A stretch of 64,000 bases of DNA, from positions 124,001 through 188,000 of the forward strand of contig SVTH01000002.1 in NCBI GenBank assembly GCA_015063885.1, given 5' to 3'. Position numbers and translations under genes: made by a program. The notes beneath the pieces were generated by a model that ran no database searches, was not told the origin of the DNA, and saw nothing but the letters and a program-made list of their open reading frames with translations. Shown here one piece after another: positions 17,222-25,328 of this stretch. Within the stretch, counting starts at the first letter, position 1. Every line of letters starts with the position of its first letter. Source of the DNA: Oscillospiraceae bacterium. Its GTDB lineage: Bacteria; Bacillota; Clostridia; Oscillospirales; CAG-382.

Positions 17222-17749
17222 GTGAACCGTTTGACGTGTGAATTACATTGCAATCGAGCCTTGTGCAAAATATCGGAAGGCGATCTGTCTGCTCTTACCG
17301 TGGTATACGATTGTATGGCGCGTCGGATGTTTGCGTTGGCGCTTTCCATCTTAAAGAACTATGCCGACGCAGAAGATGCCACGCAGGACGCCTTTTTGAA
17401 GGTGCTCCAAAGCATTGGCACTTATCGCAAGGACGGAAACGCTATGGCGTGGCTGTTGTCCATCACCCGAAACGCCGCCATTGATCTGATGCGGAAGCGA
17501 AAGGATTCGATTTCCGTGGAGACGTTTTTCGGGGATGCGGAGCCCTCCGAGTGCAAGGATCCGGCAGAGCGGCTGGCCTTGGAGGAGGCGTTTATGTCTC
17601 TGGAACAGGAGGATCGGGAGATCTTAACGTTGAAGATCTACGGCGGGCTGAAGTTCCGGGAGATCAGCGATCAAATGGGACTTCCGCTGACCACCGTTCA
17701 GAAGCGTTACCAACGGGCCTTGCAAAAACTGAAAACACAATTGAGGTGA
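17222..17749 (+). CDS. ECF-type RNA polymerase sigma factor
   Basis: The 175-residue protein has sigma region 2 (YDCMARRMFALALSIL, NYADAEDATQDAFLKVLQSI) and region 4 (ALEEAFMSLEQEDREILTLK, FREISDQMGLPLTTVQKRYQRAL). The GTG at 17222 is preceded by GAGGT with six bases of spacing and is preferred over a far upstream start that runs through the terminator. The stop codon lies four bases before the next gene, a single-pass membrane protein that is the likely anti-sigma factor. I could not recognise an ECF-type promoter upstream. Confidence 0.92.
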   Translation: MNRLTCELHCNRALCKISEGDLSALTVVYDCMARRMFALALSILKNYADAEDATQDAFLKVLQSIGTYRKDGNAMAWLLSITRNAAIDLMRKRKDSISVETFFGDAEPSECKDPAERLALEEAFMSLEQEDREILTLKIYGGLKFREISDQMGLPLTTVQKRYQRALQKLKTQLR

Positions 17750-17753
17750 TTTG

Positions 17754-18575
17754 ATGAAACCGAAAAAGCAAGTGAAAACCTATTTTGACACCTTGAAGAT
17801 CCCTTCCGCAAGCAAGCTCCTCCCTGCAGAGGCACAGCAGGCCGCCGCAAGGCAAGAAATCCGCCCCTGCCAAAGACAGTGGGGGAGGGTGGCCGCGGTA
17901 AGTCTCTGCTTGTGCGCCGTGACGATCGGTCTTTTCGTAGGGCTTGGCCGTCCCTCCGTTCCGCCCCCCGTGGTGACTCCTTCGGAGGACGTTTCTTCAA
18001 ATGAGCTTTCTTTTTTGCCTGCCGAGAGTGAAACACCCTCTGCGGAAACTTCTGCCTCCACGGAACCTCCCGAAGAATCGGAAAGCTCCGCCGACAATCC
18101 CGTGGAACCGCCCGAAACCATAAAGATCATCGGCAGCACCGTACCGGAAGAATTCGCGGGAGATATGTACCGCCCCGACGGGTATCACGAGAAGATCGGA
18201 TCTGCCCTTGCCATCATGCTTTCTATGAATGCGGAATCGGAAACCAGATTCAACGTTCTCGTTACAACATACGATCTGATCGATCTGAAAGCCTTTCTTT
18301 TGGAGACTTTGGAAATGGAGGAGGCCGTTTCCGTGGAGCTCAACGGCAGCTTTGTCGCCGAATCCTGCTACGTACGTGCAACGGAAGCACAGATCCAAGA
18401 GCTGACACGTTTCGGCTTGCGTTGCTCCTATATCGGTAGCGGCTTGGGATCCCACCTGGATGTGGATTGGGAGACGGAGGAGGGCAAGAGAGCGTATTGT
18501 GAGCTGTTTGGAGATCTGTACACCTTTAGCAAACAGGGGATCTCCTACGATCCCGATATAGGCACAGCAGAATAA
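17754..18575 (+). CDS. putative membrane anti-sigma factor
   Basis: The 273-residue protein has a short cytoplasmic N terminus with a Lys-rich start, one membrane segment at about residues 45-66, a long Ser/Glu/Pro-rich linker, and a folded C-terminal extracytoplasmic domain of about 140 residues with one or two Cys residues. I recognise no catalytic motif and no zinc-binding HxxxCxxC anti-sigma motif. The role as partner of the preceding sigma factor is inferred from the four-base spacing and the topology. GAGGTGA precedes the ATG. Confidence 0.65.
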   Translation: MKPKKQVKTYFDTLKIPSASKLLPAEAQQAAARQEIRPCQRQWGRVAAVSLCLCAVTIGLFVGLGRPSVPPPVVTPSEDVSSNELSFLPAESETPSAETSASTEPPEESESSADNPVEPPETIKIIGSTVPEEFAGDMYRPDGYHEKIGSALAIMLSMNAESETRFNVLVTTYDLIDLKAFLLETLEMEEAVSVELNGSFVAESCYVRATEAQIQELTRFGLRCSYIGSGLGSHLDVDWETEEGKRAYCELFGDLYTFSKQGISYDPDIGTAE

Positions 18576-18582
18576 CTCCAAG

Positions 18583-18610
18583 AGCCGAGGTTATTCCTCG
18601 GCTGTTTTTT
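18583..18610 (+). terminator. terminator after the sigma/anti-sigma pair
   Basis: AGCCGAGG and CCTCGGCT pair around TTATT, followed by GTTTTTT. Confidence 0.9.
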
Positions 18611-18748
18611 GCAATGAGAAGGTTGTGGGGACAACGAAAAGGCGTCCCTTGGCATAGGGAAAGAGGGGGATTGCCCTAAAGACAAAATATTTTTTGCGGG
18701 CACCCCCTGTTTTTATCGAGGCGGGTTGCCCTCGCAACGAAATGTTGC

Positions 18749-18777
18749 TTGATTCTTTTTGGCTTTTTTGCTATACT
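18749..18777 (+). promoter_or_regulatory. sigma-A promoter for the XRE/GyrI-like regulator
   Basis: TTGATT at 18749-18754 and TATACT at 18772-18777 are separated by 17 bases. The preceding stretch 18611-18748 holds nothing else I can assign. Confidence 0.7.
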
Positions 18778-18804
18778 CAAAGCACACCAGATTGGAGGGA
18801 CAAT

Positions 18805-19479
18805 ATGATCGGCGAAAATATTAAAAAAATGCGTGTGCAAATGAACATCACGCAAGATGCTCTTGCCGAGATTTTGAATGTGACTCGGCAGGCGGTTTCC
18901 AAGTGGGAAAATAATAACGGCGAACCAGATCTCGACATGCTGCAACGTATAGCGGTGGCTTTGAATACGACGTTGGAGGAGCTTCTGTATGGAGATTGCT
19001 CTGTCCAAATCCTTTCCATCTCCAAAGAAAAGCTTCCTGCGGTTCGCCTGGTTGGGAAGCGGTATAGCGGGAATGATAATTTCCATGCAAAATGGCGGCA
19101 GTGGCAAACAAACGGCTTGTTTTCTGCTTTGGAGCAATCGAACTCTCCGTATAGCGGCTGTTGCGTCGGCGCAAAACGCATTGTAAACGGAGGGCTGGAG
19201 TATTGGATCGGGATGTTATTTCTTCCCGATATCCCCGTTCCTGCGGGTTTTGAGTTTGCGGATATAGCCTCGGTGGATTTAGCAAACCTCCGCTTGCGTG
19301 GAAAAGCGTATCAGCTTTCTTCTTTCGATACTCATAACCGCTGTCTTGCGGAGCTAAGCGCGCATGAAATGACCCGATTTGAAGATCACTGGTGCTTTGA
19401 ATGCTTCGAAAAGCATATGGTAGGGTTGGCATACACCGAAAAAATGGTCGAAATGGAGTACAAAATCGCGATCCTGTAA
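18805..19479 (+). CDS. XRE-family regulator with GyrI-like effector domain
   Basis: Residues 1-60 form an XRE-type helix-turn-helix (IGENIKKMRVQMNITQDALAEILNVTRQAVSKWENN, with the DLDMLQRIAVALNTTLEELL end). Residues of about 70-224 resemble the GyrI-like/AraC effector-binding fold (KLPAVRLVGKRYSG, DIPVPAGFEFADI). Such fusions are predicted to bind small amphipathic molecules and change DNA binding. The start at 18805 follows GGAGGGA; the longer frame upstream would begin before the promoter. It may control the lipoprotein gene 87 bases downstream or itself; this is inference. Confidence 0.8.
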   Translation: MIGENIKKMRVQMNITQDALAEILNVTRQAVSKWENNNGEPDLDMLQRIAVALNTTLEELLYGDCSVQILSISKEKLPAVRLVGKRYSGNDNFHAKWRQWQTNGLFSALEQSNSPYSGCCVGAKRIVNGGLEYWIGMLFLPDIPVPAGFEFADIASVDLANLRLRGKAYQLSSFDTHNRCLAELSAHEMTRFEDHWCFECFEKHMVGLAYTEKMVEMEYKIAIL

Positions 19480-19507
19480 GTAGGGTACAAAAAGAAACTT
19501 TTCCTCA

Positions 19508-19536
19508 TTGACAAATCTTTTGCGGTGTGTTAAACT
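19508..19536 (+). promoter_or_regulatory. sigma-A promoter for the DUF4434 lipoprotein gene
   Basis: TTGACA at 19508-19513, 17-base spacer, TAAACT at 19531-19536; the ATG follows 30 bases later. Confidence 0.8.
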
Positions 19537-19566
19537 GATAAAAACGAATACAGGAAGGAATCATTT

Positions 19567-21474
19567 ATGAAAAAACGTTTGATCCCGTTGCTTCTGATCC
19601 TGACCTTGCTTTTGGGGGCTTGTGCCACTGCACCTGCGGACACCTCCTCGGGCCCTGCAGACACTTCCTCGGAAGTGAGCGCGGAAGCAAGCACAGAAGC
19701 CAGCAACGAATCCTCTTCTGAAGAAAGCGGTGAAGACATGCCCAACCAACCCATCGTCCGTCCCACGGATTACCCCACCCTGTGCGGCAACTTTATGCAG
19801 CCCGGGGCGTTCAAGAACTATACTGCCCGGCAGATGAAAGCCCACCTCCAGACCATGTACGACGTGGGCATCGACATCCTCATCCTCCAGTGGTCCTTTG
19901 AGAACGTGGGCGGGGAAGTGACCTCCGTGTTCTACGAGTCCTCCTTCGACGAAGCAGACAAGGCCGCAGGCTTTGACGACAGCGGCAAGAATCTGCTGGG
20001 GAACATCCTGAAGGCCGCCGAGGAGGTAGGCGTGAAGGTGTTCGTCGGTCTGAACATCAACGACGAATGGTGGCAGAAGGGCGTTACCGATAAGGCTTGG
20101 CTCACCACCCAGGCGGAGATCGGCGTCAAGGGCGCAAAACAGCTCTACGAGACCTACAAGGAACAGTACCCCAACGCCTTCTACGGCTGGTACTTCGTTT
20201 ATGAATTCTACAACATGAACGTTCCGGACGCCATGCTGGACAACGCGGCGTACCTGCTGAACGGCTTCCGCGACGAGCTGACCAAGATCGACAGCGAGAT
20301 GCCCATGATGCTCTCTCCCTTCATCTCCTCCTCAGGTCCCGACCCCGAGAAAACCGGGGAAATGTGGACCAAGGTGTTCGCCAAGACCAACTTCATCGAC
20401 GGCGATATTTTCTGTTGCCAGGACTCCGTGGGCGCGGGACATATCACCATCGACCAGCTGGAGGGCTACTACAAGGCCATCAAGAAGGCAGTAGATACCA
20501 AGGAAGGCCTCCATTTCTGGGCCAACAACGAGGACTTTGACCAGGCTGTATGGGGCACGGCTCCCCTGGATCGCTTTGTGAAGCAGATGGAGATCTCCCA
20601 TCCCTACGTGGAAGCCCACATCACCTTTGCTTACTCCCATTACCAGCACCCCGACGTAGGCAAGGGCGGCTACCACATGGCCTACAAGACCTACTACGAG
20701 ACGGGCGAGCTCCCCGAAACCACCCTCTCCGCTCCCGAGGTCAGCTACGAGGTTGACGAGGCAGGCGGCGCGGTCACTCTCACCGGCACCGTCCAAAACT
20801 CCGACAAGACTGCCCAGGGCTTCCGTATCTACAAGAACGGTGAGGAACTGCAGGCCATCGACCTGAGCAAGGACTACGGCAAGTCCGCCCTGTCCTTCAC
20901 CTTTACCGATTACGACACCGAGGGAAGCGGCAAGGCGGAATACGAGATCTGCGCCGTAGACTACTTTAATAACGAAAGCCCCGCCGTCAAGATCTCCGTG
21001 TCCTTCACTCCCAGAAACGGCGTGAACGTTGCCGCAGGGAAAGGCTACACCATGCTGAAGCAGCCCGAGGGCAACTATCCCGACGAGGACGGCAACGCCT
21101 TCACCGACGGCAAGCTGGGCGACCCCACCTACGGGGATGCCGCTTGGTCCGGCTTCCTGGGCAGACCCGAGTTTGTCATTGACCTGGGCGAAAAGGTGGA
21201 TGGCATCTATTCCGTCCGCGTGAACACCTTGGGCGGCGGAAACGCGGCCATCTACGCACCCAATCAGGTCACCATCTATGTTTCCGACGATGGCGAGAAC
21301 TTCACGCAAGTGGCAAGCAAGACCTTTGCCGCCGACGTGAACTCCGGCAGTCTGAACGTGGTGGTACGCAGTATCACCCTGCCTGAGGATGCTTCCGCGA
21401 GATACGTGAAGATCGCGGTGGCTACCAACCAGAGCTGGATCTTTATCGACGAGATCAGCGTTTACGCAGAATAA
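19567..21474 (+). CDS. DUF4434/discoidin-domain lipoprotein
   Basis: The 635-residue protein starts with a lipoprotein signal peptide; the lipobox is LLGAC with Cys 19. A Ser/Thr/Glu-rich linker runs to about residue 60. A DUF4434-type TIM-barrel domain, related to glycoside hydrolases, then spans about residues 65-385 (LCGNFMQPGAFKNY, ILILQWSFEN, FYGWYFVYEFYN, FWANNEDFDQ). A fibronectin-like sandwich (about 390-480) and a discoidin/F5-8C carbohydrate-binding domain (about 490-635, GRPEFVIDLGEKVDGIYSVRV) follow. It is expected at the outer face of the membrane and probably acts on or binds polysaccharide. A close paralogue without a signal peptide lies at 22824. Confidence 0.85.
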   Translation: MKKRLIPLLLILTLLLGACATAPADTSSGPADTSSEVSAEASTEASNESSSEESGEDMPNQPIVRPTDYPTLCGNFMQPGAFKNYTARQMKAHLQTMYDVGIDILILQWSFENVGGEVTSVFYESSFDEADKAAGFDDSGKNLLGNILKAAEEVGVKVFVGLNINDEWWQKGVTDKAWLTTQAEIGVKGAKQLYETYKEQYPNAFYGWYFVYEFYNMNVPDAMLDNAAYLLNGFRDELTKIDSEMPMMLSPFISSSGPDPEKTGEMWTKVFAKTNFIDGDIFCCQDSVGAGHITIDQLEGYYKAIKKAVDTKEGLHFWANNEDFDQAVWGTAPLDRFVKQMEISHPYVEAHITFAYSHYQHPDVGKGGYHMAYKTYYETGELPETTLSAPEVSYEVDEAGGAVTLTGTVQNSDKTAQGFRIYKNGEELQAIDLSKDYGKSALSFTFTDYDTEGSGKAEYEICAVDYFNNESPAVKISVSFTPRNGVNVAAGKGYTMLKQPEGNYPDEDGNAFTDGKLGDPTYGDAAWSGFLGRPEFVIDLGEKVDGIYSVRVNTLGGGNAAIYAPNQVTIYVSDDGENFTQVASKTFAADVNSGSLNVVVRSITLPEDASARYVKIAVATNQSWIFIDEISVYAE

Positions 21475-21478
21475 TGAC

Positions 21479-21527
21479 AAAGCGGTATTTTACTTCTTTT
21501 TGAGGTAAAGTACCGCTTTATCTTTTT
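21479..21527 (+). terminator. terminator after DUF4434 lipoprotein gene
   Basis: AAAGCGGTA and TACCGCTTT pair, with inner TTTTAC/GGTAAAG pairing, followed by ATC and five T residues. Confidence 0.85.
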
Positions 21528-21543
21528 AACAACGAATTGATAA

Positions 21544-21571
21544 TTGCTTTTCGGAAAATATATGCTATACT
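21544..21571 (+). promoter_or_regulatory. sigma-A promoter for the XRE/repeat regulator
   Basis: TTGCTT at 21544-21549, 16-base spacer, TATACT at 21566-21571. Confidence 0.7.
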
Positions 21572-21609
21572 ATGAGTACACCGGTGATGAACTTTTTCGG
21601 AGGTATTAC

Positions 21610-22716
21610 ATGAACATTAAAATCGGGGCGATTGTCAAAAAGCTCCGCACGGAAAATAATATGACCCAAGACACCCTTGCTACCGCCATGGGGGTGACCC
21701 CGCAAGCCATCTCCCGCTGGGAATCCGGAGGCGGGTATCCCGATCTGGAGCTGCTTCCATTGCTGGCAGATTTTTTCCGGGTCAGCACAGACGAGCTTTT
21801 GGGGTATAAAATGTCGGAACGAGAACAAGAGCTTTCAAGCATTAAAAAGGAGATGGATCGCATTGCGGAAGTTGGATCTGTGGAAGAACAGGTTGCTTAT
21901 GCCAGAAGCGCATATGCTCGCTATCCCAACGATTACGAAATTCGTTGCTATCTTGGGGTGAGCTTGTATTTGCTGTGGGAAGAAAAGCAAGAGGAGACTC
22001 TGTTTCAGGAGATCGAAACGCTCCTTGCATCGGTAGCAAACGGGTGTGTTGACGAAAGCACACGGTATGATGCTATCAGCGCACTGATCCTGCTTTACGG
22101 GAAAGTCGATCAGTATGATAAAGCAATCGCATGGGCAAATCGTTTGACACCTATGAAATACTGCCGCGAAACGGCTCTTTCGGGCGGAGTTGGCGACGGA
22201 AAGACCAAATTCTATATTCAGGATGAAATCGACAAGCTCACCGATGGTCTCGGCCTTGCTATTCAAAATCTTGTGCTGAACGAGTATCTTCCCAACGATC
22301 CCTCTACCTGGGAGAGTAAGATCGAAATGCTCCGTGTTGCCAACAGGCTGTATTTCATGATCTACGGCGACGATCTGATGTTCCATCATAATCGGGTATC
22401 CTTTAACCATTGGGTGATCTCCACTTACCAGATGTCCCTTGGCAGACCCGAAGAGGCTATGGACGCCTTAGAAAAAATGTGTCATCATGCCACAGCTTAC
22501 GATCTATCCTACCGGAACGATCGAGGCAAGCATTATACGTCCTTCCTGGTGGATACCCAAGTCTATCCCGAAATCAGCAAAGACTTCCAAGAGATGACAG
22601 AACACAGCCATTGCTACTATATGCTGGAAAAACTCAAAAATCCGCGGTACGATTGCATCCGTCAAGATCCTCGTTTTGTTGCCGTTTCGGAAAGATTGAC
22701 GCAATACGCCAAATGA
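21610..22716 (+). CDS. XRE-family regulator with helical-repeat C-terminal domain
   Basis: The 368-residue protein has an N-terminal helix-turn-helix (KIGAIVKKLRTENNMTQDTLATAMGVTPQAISRWESG) of about 65 residues. About 300 residues of helical, TPR-like sequence follow, with ARYPNDYEIRCYLGVSLYLLW and YGKVDQYDKAIAWANRL as examples. Such architecture is found in peptide- or protein-sensing regulators. The ATG at 21610 is placed by GGAGGT five bases upstream. It lies between two DUF4434 paralogues and could regulate the second one. No partner peptide gene is visible. Confidence 0.8.
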   Translation: MNIKIGAIVKKLRTENNMTQDTLATAMGVTPQAISRWESGGGYPDLELLPLLADFFRVSTDELLGYKMSEREQELSSIKKEMDRIAEVGSVEEQVAYARSAYARYPNDYEIRCYLGVSLYLLWEEKQEETLFQEIETLLASVANGCVDESTRYDAISALILLYGKVDQYDKAIAWANRLTPMKYCRETALSGGVGDGKTKFYIQDEIDKLTDGLGLAIQNLVLNEYLPNDPSTWESKIEMLRVANRLYFMIYGDDLMFHHNRVSFNHWVISTYQMSLGRPEEAMDALEKMCHHATAYDLSYRNDRGKHYTSFLVDTQVYPEISKDFQEMTEHSHCYYMLEKLKNPRYDCIRQDPRFVAVSERLTQYAK

Positions 22717-22724
22717 TCGCTCCT

Positions 22725-22751
22725 TGCCCCGCCTTGTGCGGGGCATTTTTT
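22725..22751 (+). terminator. terminator after XRE/repeat regulator
   Basis: TGCCCCGC and GCGGGGCA pair around CTTGT, followed by six T residues. Confidence 0.9.
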
Positions 22752-22767
22752 CATCCATAAGGGGGTG

Positions 22768-22796
22768 TTGCAATTTCCTTTTCTTTGTGATATACT
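22768..22796 (+). promoter_or_regulatory. sigma-A promoter for second DUF4434 gene
   Basis: TTGCAA at 22768-22773, 17-base spacer, TATACT at 22791-22796. Confidence 0.8.
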
Positions 22797-22823
22797 GCTT
22801 TCAAACAACCAAGGAGGATGATT

Positions 22824-24587
22824 ATGGAATTCAGAGCTTATAATGCTTGCAAAACGGAGAAAGCAGGCGGCGGAAAGAAGTATCCTGTTCTGAGGGGTAA
22901 CTTTATGCAGCCCGGCGCGTTCAAGGGCTATTCAGCGGAAAAAATGAAGTCTCATTTGCAGACCATGTACGACATTGGCATCGACATTTTGGTTCTGCAG
23001 TGGTCCTTTGAGAACACAAGCGAAGGTGTTACCAACGTGTATTACCGGTCCTCCTTTGAGTCTGCCGACAAGTCGTCTCTTTACAACGAAAGCGGCAAGA
23101 ACCTTTTGGGCAACATCCTGGCGGCCGCCGAGGAGGTTGGCGTAAAGGTGTTCGTAGGCCTTAATAACAACGACGAGTGGTGGGAAAAGGCCGTTTCCGA
23201 CAAGGCTTGGCTCACCGCCCAGGCAGAGCTGGGTATCAAGGGCGCAAGGCAGATCTACGCTACCTACAAGAAGCAGTACCCCAACGCCTTCTACGGCTGG
23301 TACTTCGTTTTTGAAATGTATAACACCGCGGCAACCCGGGAAATGATGGAAAACGGCGCATTCCTGCTGAACGGCTTCTGTGACGGTTTGACGGAGATCG
23401 ATGGGGAAATGCCCATGATGCTCTCTCCCTTCCTTTCCGCTTACGGCACCGAGCCTGAGGTCACAGGTCAGCAGTGGAAGGAAATCTTCGCCATGACCCG
23501 CTTCCGCGACGGCGACATCTTCTGCTGCCAGGATTCCGTGGGTGCAGGCTACATCTCCATCGACCAGTTGGAGGGTTATTACAGAGAGATCAAGAAAGCG
23601 GTAGATACCAAGGAAGGTCTGCACTTCTGGGCCAACAATGAGGATTTTAACCTGTCCAACAGCAGCACCGCGCCTTTGAATCGCTTTTTGAAGCAGTTGC
23701 AGATCTCTTCTTCCTACGTGGAAGCGCACGTTACCTTTGCATACTCTCATTATCAGCATCCCGATATGGGAAAGACCGGTTATCACAACGCCTATAAAAC
23801 CTATTACGAGACGGGAAAACTCCCCGAAAATACATTGACCGCGCCCGAAGTAAGCTTCGATATGGAGGATGGTTCCGCCGTCACTCTGAGCGGTTCTATT
23901 CAAAACCCCGATAAGACCGTAGCGGGCATTCGTATCCTTAAGAACGGCGAGGAGCTCCAGGTGATTGACCTCACCCGTGAGTATGGCATATCTTCCATCA
24001 GCTTCTCCTTCACCGATCACGACAATGCGGGAAGCGGTACTGCAGAATACGAGATCTGCGGTATCGACTACTGCGGCAGTAACGGTCCCGCCGCTAAGCT
24101 CACCGTGTCCTTTGTAACGCGAAACGGCGTGAACGTTGCCGAGGGTAAGAGCTACACCATGCTGAAGCAGCCTGAAGCCAACTACCCCGACGAGGTGGGA
24201 AATGCCTTCACCGACGGCAAGCTGGGCGAACCCACCTACGGCGATAAGGCATGGTCCGGCTTCCTGGGCAGACCCGAGTTTGTCATTGACCTGGGCAAAA
24301 AGGTGGACGGCATCTACTCCGTCCGCGTGAACACCTTGGGCGGCGGCAATGCGGCCATTTACGCTCCCAATCAAATCACCGTATTCGTTTCCGACGACGG
24401 TGAGAACTTCACCCAGGTGGCAAGCAAGACCTTCACCGCCGACGTGAACTCCGGCAGTCTGAACGTGGTGGTACGCAGTATCACCCTGCCTGAGGATGCT
24501 TCCGCAAGATACGTAAAGATCGCGGTGGCTACCAACCAGAGCTGGATCTTCATCGACGAGATCAGTGTTATGGCAGAGCAGTCATAA
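22824..24587 (+). CDS. DUF4434/discoidin protein without signal peptide
   Basis: This 587-residue protein matches the lipoprotein at 19567 almost throughout, in the DUF4434 barrel (RGNFMQPGAFKGY, ILVLQWSFEN, FYGWYFVFEMYN), the sandwich domain and the discoidin domain. The N terminus is only about 20 polar residues (MEFRAYNACKTEK...), with no hydrophobic segment or lipobox. AAGGAGG at 22811-22817 directly abuts an ATG at 22818 and lies six bases from the ATG at 22824, so I take the latter; neither start gives a leader. The product should therefore stay in the cytoplasm unless exported by another route. The 3' end of the gene is much more alike at DNA level than the rest. Confidence 0.85.
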   Translation: MEFRAYNACKTEKAGGGKKYPVLRGNFMQPGAFKGYSAEKMKSHLQTMYDIGIDILVLQWSFENTSEGVTNVYYRSSFESADKSSLYNESGKNLLGNILAAAEEVGVKVFVGLNNNDEWWEKAVSDKAWLTAQAELGIKGARQIYATYKKQYPNAFYGWYFVFEMYNTAATREMMENGAFLLNGFCDGLTEIDGEMPMMLSPFLSAYGTEPEVTGQQWKEIFAMTRFRDGDIFCCQDSVGAGYISIDQLEGYYREIKKAVDTKEGLHFWANNEDFNLSNSSTAPLNRFLKQLQISSSYVEAHVTFAYSHYQHPDMGKTGYHNAYKTYYETGKLPENTLTAPEVSFDMEDGSAVTLSGSIQNPDKTVAGIRILKNGEELQVIDLTREYGISSISFSFTDHDNAGSGTAEYEICGIDYCGSNGPAAKLTVSFVTRNGVNVAEGKSYTMLKQPEANYPDEVGNAFTDGKLGEPTYGDKAWSGFLGRPEFVIDLGKKVDGIYSVRVNTLGGGNAAIYAPNQITVFVSDDGENFTQVASKTFTADVNSGSLNVVVRSITLPEDASARYVKIAVATNQSWIFIDEISVMAEQS

Positions 24588-24597
24588 ACAAAATAAA

Positions 24598-24629
24598 AAC
24601 GACCTGTCTGCCTCGGCAAACAGGTCGTT
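24598..24629. terminator. bidirectional terminator
   Basis: AACGACCTGT and ACAGGTCGTT pair around a loop holding a small GCC/GGC stem. A-rich and T-rich sequence on either side serves the converging genes. Confidence 0.85.
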
Positions 24630-24631
24630 TC

Positions 24632-24853
24632 TCATTCTCCAAGCTTTTCAAACAGCTCCGCCAGGGATTCTTCCCCGAGGATCTCAGCGGTGGTCACAAA
24701 CCGTTCTGTTTCGATACGTCCGTCTTCAAAAAACTCCACTTCCCAACGTTCTCCCGGAACGGCGATCTCCACCATAAGGCTGTCCCGCACCCGTTCCAAA
24801 CGGTAGATGATCCTCTTTTCGTCCAGCAGATTCAGAAACTGAAAAATGCTCAT
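24632..24853 (-). CDS. hypothetical protein, 73 residues
   Basis: A small acidic protein with MSIFQFLNLLDEKRIIYRLE at the start and a beta-rich middle (VEIAVPGERWEVEFFEDGRIE). I do not recognise it, but the alternating pattern looks like a genuine folded domain. On the minus strand AAGGAGG abuts one ATG and lies six bases before the next (24853), which I take as start. It converges on the second DUF4434 gene and shares its terminator. Confidence 0.7.
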   Translation of the reverse strand: MSIFQFLNLLDEKRIIYRLERVRDSLMVEIAVPGERWEVEFFEDGRIETERFVTTAEILGEESLAELFEKLGE

Positions 24854-24937
24854 TTTCATCCCTCCTTGGTTGGTGTACCAATAGGATAGCATACTTTTTC
24901 CGCCGTGTCAAGCGTCCCTCTGTCAACTACGGGACGA

Positions 24938-24966
24938 TTGACAAAACGCCTCACCTGTGGTATGAT
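24938..24966 (+). promoter_or_regulatory. consensus sigma-A promoter
   Basis: TTGACA at 24938-24943, 17-base spacer, TATGAT at 24961-24966, ahead of the gene at 25003. Confidence 0.85.
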
Positions 24967-25002
24967 GAAAGCAGAAAAACGTTCGGAAAGAAAGGAACCG
25001 CC

Positions 25003-25311
25003 ATGGAACATCCTCAAACTCCTGCCGCAACCAAAGAATTTCATTTCCTGATGAAATGGATCTTCTACACCATCGACGATCTCATTGACCACGTATTGGA
25101 GGACTCCGAGGAAGATCCCCATTATTCTGCCGTGACCGCCACCAATATGATCAAATGTCTGATCAAGACTATGGCAGATCACGGAGAGCCCCTTTCCTTT
25201 ACCGATGCGGAAGGATATTTCCGAGAGAGCGGCTATTCCCCCGAAGACTTCCGTCTCTTTGAAGAAAAACGACTCAAAGAGATCCCCGTTTTCCACGGCG
25301 AGATCTTTTGA
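25003..25311 (+). CDS. hypothetical protein, 102 residues
   Basis: A soluble acidic protein, largely helical, with DDLIDHVLEDSEEDPHYSAV and FRESGYSPEDFRLFEEKRL. I do not recognise the family. It has a near-consensus promoter, and AGAAAGGAAC lies before the ATG. It ends 17 bases before the gene of the HExxH protein and probably forms a two-gene unit with it. Confidence 0.75.
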   Translation: MEHPQTPAATKEFHFLMKWIFYTIDDLIDHVLEDSEEDPHYSAVTATNMIKCLIKTMADHGEPLSFTDAEGYFRESGYSPEDFRLFEEKRLKEIPVFHGEIF

Positions 25312-25328
25312 GCAGACGAGGGTCCTTT

